Source: Thalassovita mediterranea
Lineage (GTDB): Bacteria > Pseudomonadota > Alphaproteobacteria > Caulobacterales > Hyphomonadaceae
Assembly (NCBI GenBank): GCA_019448215.1
Contig: CP080408.1
Location: forward strand, 1,922,001-1,986,000
DNA length: 64,000 nt
Reading direction: 5' to 3'
Every line of letters starts with the position of its first letter. Within the stretch, counting starts at the first letter, position 1. Both the position numbers and the translations under genes were made by a program. A model generated the notes under the pieces. The model saw nothing but the letters and a program-made list of their open reading frames with translations. It made no database searches and was not told the DNA's origin. Shown piece after piece: positions 60,235 to 64,000 of this stretch.

Positions 60235-61031
60235 TGCGTGCTCGTATCCAGGTCGAATGCTGTGCCTCTCAGGCGGGTCGGCAGCGGATTGCCGGGCGTC
60301 CTTGGCCATTGGCCCAGTATCTCCTCAGGCTCATAGAGCTCCTGGAAGAAGACAAAAGTCTCGTGGTTGTAGTTTGCGCGGATCGCTTCCTCCATCGGTT
60401 CATCGAGGAGGAGCAGCGTCCAGACAAGGTCTGGCGAGAAGACGGTACGCACAGTCGACAGGTCCACCGCGCCGCCCGCATGCAGGCGTTTCATCTTGTG
60501 GAAGACGTGAACGAACCGGCGGCGCGCAGAATCGAAGCGCTGAAACTCGGCTTCTTCCTCAGGCGTGCGATCGGTCTTGTGGCGCAGGACGCCATACCGG
60601 CCGAGCGCACCCGCCCGCTCATATTCGAACAGAATGCCCGAAGCCTGGCGAAATTCATCGGCGGCTATATCGTCCATGAAAGCCAGGATGATCTGAAGGT
60701 TGAGTGCCTTGCGCTGATTGTCGGCGACCTCCTCCAGCTCAAGCTTCTGAAGCTCCAGCGCCTTCTTCTGCGCGCTATTGGTCAGCATGATGCCGATCAG
60801 GGCAAAGCCGGAAAAGAACGCACTGGCGGCCCCGAACATTGCACCGAACTGTGAGACACGCGTGGCCGCAATGTCTTCCAGCCTGACCAGCTGCATCATT
60901 GCAATCGGCACGAGCCCGAAGAATAGCCAGAGCGCTATGGCGACCACTGACCACTGATAGATATTGAGCCGCTCGTGAAGCGGCTCTTTCTTCTTGCTGT
61001 CTTTACTGGACGAGGCTGGGATCTTTGACAT
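60231..61031 (-). CDS. Two-segment membrane protein of unknown function
   Basis: A 266-residue protein. A basic N-terminus precedes two membrane segments (WSVVAIALWLFFGLVPIAMM and FGAASAFFSGFALIGIMLTN). A heptad-rich segment follows (KKALELQKLELEEVADNQRK). The rest is helical with a phage-like or DUF4760-like feel that I cannot confirm. It is the first gene of a unit with the HAD hydrolase and is divergent from cydA. Confidence 0.6.
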   Translation of the reverse strand: MSKIPASSSKDSKKKEPLHERLNIYQWSVVAIALWLFFGLVPIAMMQLVRLEDIAATRVSQFGAMFGAASAFFSGFALIGIMLTNSAQKKALELQKLELEEVADNQRKALNLQIILAFMDDIAADEFRQASGILFEYERAGALGRYGVLRHKTDRTPEEEAEFQRFDSARRRFVHVFHKMKRLHAGGAVDLSTVRTVFSPDLVWTLLLLDEPMEEAIRANYNHETFVFFQELYEPEEILGQWPRTPGNPLPTRLRGTAFDLDTSTQ

Positions 61032-61166
61032 GGGGCAACCTCATGGACCAGATCGCCGCGCCCGTCACCCCCGCGCTATCCTGCCGCGCGTCAGGATGCA
61101 CGCCTGTTCATTGCAGTGACATCAAACTATGCTTGGCTGAGATATGCTGCGCCAAGGAGTGCTCTG

Positions 61167-62585
61167 ATGGAACTAGACGCCCTGATCCTTTCCCGGCTCC
61201 AGTTCGCATTCGTGATTGCGTTCCACATCATCTTTCCAGCTTTCACGATTGGTCTCGCGGCTTTCCTCGCGGTCTGTGAGGGCCTCTGGCTGTGGACCAA
61301 GCGGGATGTCTTCAAGCGTCTCTACTTGCACTGGATCAAGATATTCGCGCTCGCCTTTGCCATGGGCGTCGTCTCCGGCGTCGTCATGTCATACCAGTTC
61401 GGCACGAACTGGTCGGTCTTTGCAGACAAGACCGGCAGCGTCATCGGCCCGCTGCTTGGTTATGAAGTGCTCACCGCCTTCTTCCTGGAGGCGACTTTCC
61501 TCGGTGTGATGCTGTTTGGCTGGAAGCGGGTGGGCAACAAGCTCCACTTCATCGCGACTTGCGCCGTTGCCATCGGCACGACGATTTCGGCCTTCTGGAT
61601 CCTGTCGGCAAACAGCTGGATGCAGACCCCGGCAGGCTTCGCCATCGACGCGGAGACCGGCAATTTCTACGCGACGAACTTCTGGGACGTCGTCTTCAAT
61701 CCAAGCTTCCCGTCGCGCTATGTCCATATGATGCTGGCGGCCTTCATCACGACCGCTGCTGTCATCCTTGCGGCAGGCGCCTGGCAGGTTGTCCGCCACC
61801 ATGAGGAAGAGCCGACACGCTGGCAGATGCGCATGGCCGCTGGCACGCTGGCGGTCCTGATGCCGCTGCAGATCTGGGCCGGTCACTGGTCGGGCGAAGT
61901 CGCCCATGAGTATCAGCCTGCAAAGGTCGCCGCGATTGAAGGCTGGTGGGAGACGCGTGAGGTCCAGCCCACGATCCTGTTCGGTTTTCCCGATGAGAAA
62001 AATGAGCGCAACATCGCTGAGATCGCCATTCCGGGCACAAGCCCATACCTTTTCCCCCATGCCGAGGGAGAGCTGGAAGGCCTCGACGCCTTCGCTGAGG
62101 AAGACCGCCCGCCGGTCGCAATCGTCTTCTGGGCCTTCCGCATCATGGTTGGCGCGGGCATGGCGATGCTCGTTCTTGGCATCTGGGGCTGCGTGCTCTG
62201 GTGGCGCAAACGTATGGACAAGCCCGGCCTGTTCCATCTCCTCGCCATACCGGGCGGCGCGCTGGGCTTCATCGCAGTGATCACCGGCTGGGTGGTCGCC
62301 GAGGTCGGCCGCCAGCCCTTTACGGTCTATGGGCACCTGCGTACCGAAGACAGCCTTGCGCCGGTCTCGACCGAACAGGTCGCCACCTCGCTGATCATCT
62401 TCATGGTCGTCTATGCGATCATCTTTACCGCGGGCACGATCTATATGGCTCGCATCGCGACACGCGGCTTCCAGGAGGATGCACCAGAGCCGCCAGAGCG
62501 CGAACACCGCGCCCCAGGGTCTCCGCTTGGCGCTGTCGATGACCCCGCTGAAACCGGCCCACGTGGCCGCAAACCGGCTGAATAG
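61167..62585 (+). CDS. cydA: Cytochrome bd-type ubiquinol oxidase subunit I
   Basis: A 472-residue membrane protein. N-terminal LILSRLQFAFVIAFHIIFPA contains the heme b595 His; FGTNWSVFADKTGSVIGPL with GYEVLTAFFLEATFLGVMLF carries the conserved acidic residues; RYVHMMLAA holds a heme ligand His; GWVVAEVGRQPFTVYGHLRT follows. The Q loop is short, the form of cyanide-insensitive (CioA) oxidases. It oxidises quinol and reduces oxygen to water. Start at 61167 follows AAGGAG. Confidence 0.93.
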   Translation: MELDALILSRLQFAFVIAFHIIFPAFTIGLAAFLAVCEGLWLWTKRDVFKRLYLHWIKIFALAFAMGVVSGVVMSYQFGTNWSVFADKTGSVIGPLLGYEVLTAFFLEATFLGVMLFGWKRVGNKLHFIATCAVAIGTTISAFWILSANSWMQTPAGFAIDAETGNFYATNFWDVVFNPSFPSRYVHMMLAAFITTAAVILAAGAWQVVRHHEEEPTRWQMRMAAGTLAVLMPLQIWAGHWSGEVAHEYQPAKVAAIEGWWETREVQPTILFGFPDEKNERNIAEIAIPGTSPYLFPHAEGELEGLDAFAEEDRPPVAIVFWAFRIMVGAGMAMLVLGIWGCVLWWRKRMDKPGLFHLLAIPGGALGFIAVITGWVVAEVGRQPFTVYGHLRTEDSLAPVSTEQVATSLIIFMVVYAIIFTAGTIYMARIATRGFQEDAPEPPEREHRAPGSPLGAVDDPAETGPRGRKPAE

Positions 62586-62599
62586 AGAAGGGCAGGGCT

Positions 62600-63640
62600 A
62601 TGGAACTCGATCTTCCACTGATCTGGGGCTTGCTGATCGCGACGGCGGTCATGCTCTACGTCCTTCTCGATGGCATGGACCTCGGCATCGGCATGCTGAC
62701 GGGCCTCGCCAAGGATGACGACGAACGCAATCTGATGACCGCCACGATCGAACCTGTCTGGGACGGGAACGAAACCTGGCTGATCCTCGGCGGCGGCGGC
62801 CTCTTTGCCGCCTTCCCGCTCGCCTATGCCATCCTGATGCCGGCCTTCTACCTGCCTGTCCTCCTCATGCTGGCCGCCCTCATCTTTCGCGGTGTGGCCT
62901 TTGAGTTCCGGCACAAGGCGGTGCGCAAACCGACCAAGCTCTTCTGGAACGGGGCCTTCTTCTATGGTTCGCTGACTGCCGCGCTGGCGCAGGGACTGAT
63001 CCTCGGCGGCTTTATTCAGGGTGTCACGGTTGAGGGCCGCAGCTTTGCTGGCGGCGCCTTCGACTGGCTGACCCCGTTCTCGCTGCTCGTCGCTGTCTCT
63101 GTTGCTATCGGCTACGTCCTGCTCGGCGCTTGTTGGCTCGTGCTCAAGACCGAAGGCGACGTCCAGCGCCGCGCACGCAATCGCGGCAAGATTGCGCTTG
63201 TCGGCGTCGCGATCTGCTTCGCCGCCGTCAGCCTCGCCACGCTCTCCATCGATCCGCGCGTAACAGAGCGCTGGGGCTTCTCCATGACTGAGATTGAGTT
63301 CGCCAAGATCCTGCCGCTCTCGCCAATTCCGCTCATCGGTCTGGTCCTGACCGTGCTTGTCTGGCGTGACCTCTCCGGCAAGGTCTCAGCGCCCGACTGG
63401 CGTCCCTATGTCCTGTCGGCAGGCATCTTCCTGTCCGGTTATCTCGGCCTCGCCGTCAGCCTGTTTCCGAATATCGTGCCATTCGAGATCGACATCTGGC
63501 AGGCCGCTGCCCGCGACAATGCCCTGATGCTGATGTTCGTTGGCGCGGCGGTGATGCTGCCGGTCATCCTGATCTATACCGGCTATGTCTACTCCCTCTT
63601 CTGGGGCAAGGTGGACCCGGATGAGGCCTATCATGACTGA
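62600..63640 (+). CDS. cydB: Cytochrome bd-type ubiquinol oxidase subunit II
   Basis: A 346-residue membrane protein. N-terminal PLIWGLLIATAVMLYVLLDG, with MDLGIGMLTGLAKDDDERN, then IEPVWDGNETWLILGGGGLF and FPLAYAILMPAFYLPVLLML, all conserved in CydB/CioB. It pairs with subunit I, 14 bases upstream. The stop overlaps a small subunit gene. It is full length. Confidence 0.95.
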   Translation: MELDLPLIWGLLIATAVMLYVLLDGMDLGIGMLTGLAKDDDERNLMTATIEPVWDGNETWLILGGGGLFAAFPLAYAILMPAFYLPVLLMLAALIFRGVAFEFRHKAVRKPTKLFWNGAFFYGSLTAALAQGLILGGFIQGVTVEGRSFAGGAFDWLTPFSLLVAVSVAIGYVLLGACWLVLKTEGDVQRRARNRGKIALVGVAICFAAVSLATLSIDPRVTERWGFSMTEIEFAKILPLSPIPLIGLVLTVLVWRDLSGKVSAPDWRPYVLSAGIFLSGYLGLAVSLFPNIVPFEIDIWQAAARDNALMLMFVGAAVMLPVILIYTGYVYSLFWGKVDPDEAYHD

Positions 63641-63791
63641 CCTGATCGAACCTCAAGGCCCCGATGAGACGGGCGGCTCTGCTGGCCCGCTCTGGAAAAG
63701 GCTCGCCTGGTTCTGGGGCATCGCAATTGTCAGCGTTACCGTGGTGGCTGCGACGGCCTATATCCTGCGCGGTTTCCTTTTTATCGGTTGA
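63633..63791 (+). CDS. DUF2474 small subunit of the bd oxidase
   Basis: A 52-residue protein with one membrane segment (RLAWFWGIAIVSVTVVAATA, then YILRGFLF). Its placement after cydB (overlapping by 8 bases) and the pattern fit DUF2474, which sits in cio operons in the role of CydX. The start at 63633 is inferred. CydX-type peptides stabilise the oxidase heme site in other species. Confidence 0.75.
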   Translation: MTDLIEPQGPDETGGSAGPLWKRLAWFWGIAIVSVTVVAATAYILRGFLFIG

Positions 63792-63895
63792 GTGGCCACT
63801 ATCGGCGGGGTTGAACCTGCTTGACCCCATCCGGCGCTGCGGCCACGCTTTCAGCCACCATCAACCGACCGATTCCCAATGGAAAGGAGCGCCAA

Positions 63896-64000
63896 ATGGC
63901 TGCGAAATTTGAACTCTACAAAGACAATGCTGGCGAATTCCGCTTTCGGCTCAAGGCCAGTAATGGCGAGAACATCCTTGCGAGCGAAGGCTACAAGGCC
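63896..64000 (+). CDS. YegP/DUF1508 family protein, start only (partial)
   Basis: A frame from the ATG at 63896, after GGAAAGGAG, that runs off the window. It reads MAAKFELYKDNAGEFRFRLK and ASNGENILASEGYKA, the YegP/DUF1508 repeat (ELYKDxxGEFRFRLKAxNGExIxxSExY). These small proteins are of unknown role and usually have two such repeats. Only the first is visible. Confidence 0.85.
   Translation, partial: MAAKFELYKDNAGEFRFRLKASNGENILASEGYKA

Noticed and set aside
61111-61130. FNR-like site before cydA (TTGCAGTGACATCAA)
   Set aside because: The half-sites are one base too far apart and the first is degenerate, so it is not called an FNR box.
1-64000. CRISPR arrays, tRNA or rRNA genes, insertion sequences, prophage
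   Set aside because: No regular spaced repeats, cloverleaf-like sequences, transposase motifs or phage genes were recognised by reading. A covariance-model search would be needed to exclude small RNAs.

Overview
The window looks like chromosomal DNA of a GC-rich, dimorphic-type alphaproteobacterium, most likely of the Hyphomonadaceae (Hyphomonas/Henriciella-like). The main evidence is ctrA and sciP next to a fliF-fliG-fliH-fliN / flhF-flhG block, a CtrA-like site before fliF, GANTC (CcrM) sites before ctrA, an alphaproteobacterial Nudix-type NAD regulator, the hrcA-grpE / rph / rdgB / hemW neighbourhood, and many acyl-CoA and TonB-type genes. No rRNA, tRNA, insertion sequence, prophage or CRISPR array was recognised. 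The genus assignment is inference.

Layout. 1-9.9 kb: the argS 3' end, two small unknown proteins, an alpha/beta hydrolase, a double-hotdog thioesterase, zur divergent from ompW, a lipoprotein, a ZIP metal transporter, an acyl-CoA dehydrogenase, a rhomboid protein, and a coupled HD hydrolase / NAD regulator pair. 9.9-15 kb: a leftward run ygfZ-tag-lipoprotein-FabH-like KAS III-pirin, then bioY and a lipoprotein. 15-17.9 kb: inverted-repeat (REPIN-like) elements, a dihydroorotase-type enzyme, a membrane protein and an HD phosphohydrolase. 18-24 kb: an unusual cassette of five tandem paralogous single-pass membrane proteins (DUF6090-like), with a secreted M20 metallopeptidase inserted between the second and third. 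24-31.6 kb: a secreted S41 protease, a Crp/Fnr regulator, a voltage-gated-type K+ channel with a zinc ribbon coupled to a feruloyl-CoA-synthase-like ligase, a ThDP enzyme and a CPT-like kinase. 31.7-42 kb: a glycine-zipper protein, a methyltransferase, an SDR, hemW-rdgB, then DUF2975/HTH/CreA/truncated-haemoglobin genes lying between rdgB and rph, a GPH-type transporter, hrcA and grpE. 42-48 kb: dnaK (no dnaJ follows), an MscS channel, a Cys-rich protein and an aldehyde dehydrogenase. 48-54 kb: ctrA, flhG, flhF, fliN, a FliH-like gene, fliG, a very short fliF, and sciP. 54-64 kb: mnmA, a Sel1-repeat protein, a TonB siderophore receptor behind a clear Fur box, an MgtC-like protein, a HAD hydrolase, a membrane protein, a cyanide-insensitive-type cytochrome bd (cydAB plus a DUF2474 small subunit) and the start of a YegP-like gene.

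The two most unusual regions are (i) the five-paralog cassette at 18.5-24.0 kb, where every paralog has one N-terminal membrane anchor and exactly two cysteines in its putative periplasmic part, and (ii) the flagellar block at 49.2-53.6 kb. There FliF is only 228 residues: it keeps two membrane segments, the core of the third ring-building motif and a FliG-binding-like tail, but lacks RBM1, RBM2 and the collar. FlhF has lost key GTPase residues, and FliG has changed torque residues. CtrA, SciP and a CtrA-like box tie this block to the cell-cycle circuit.
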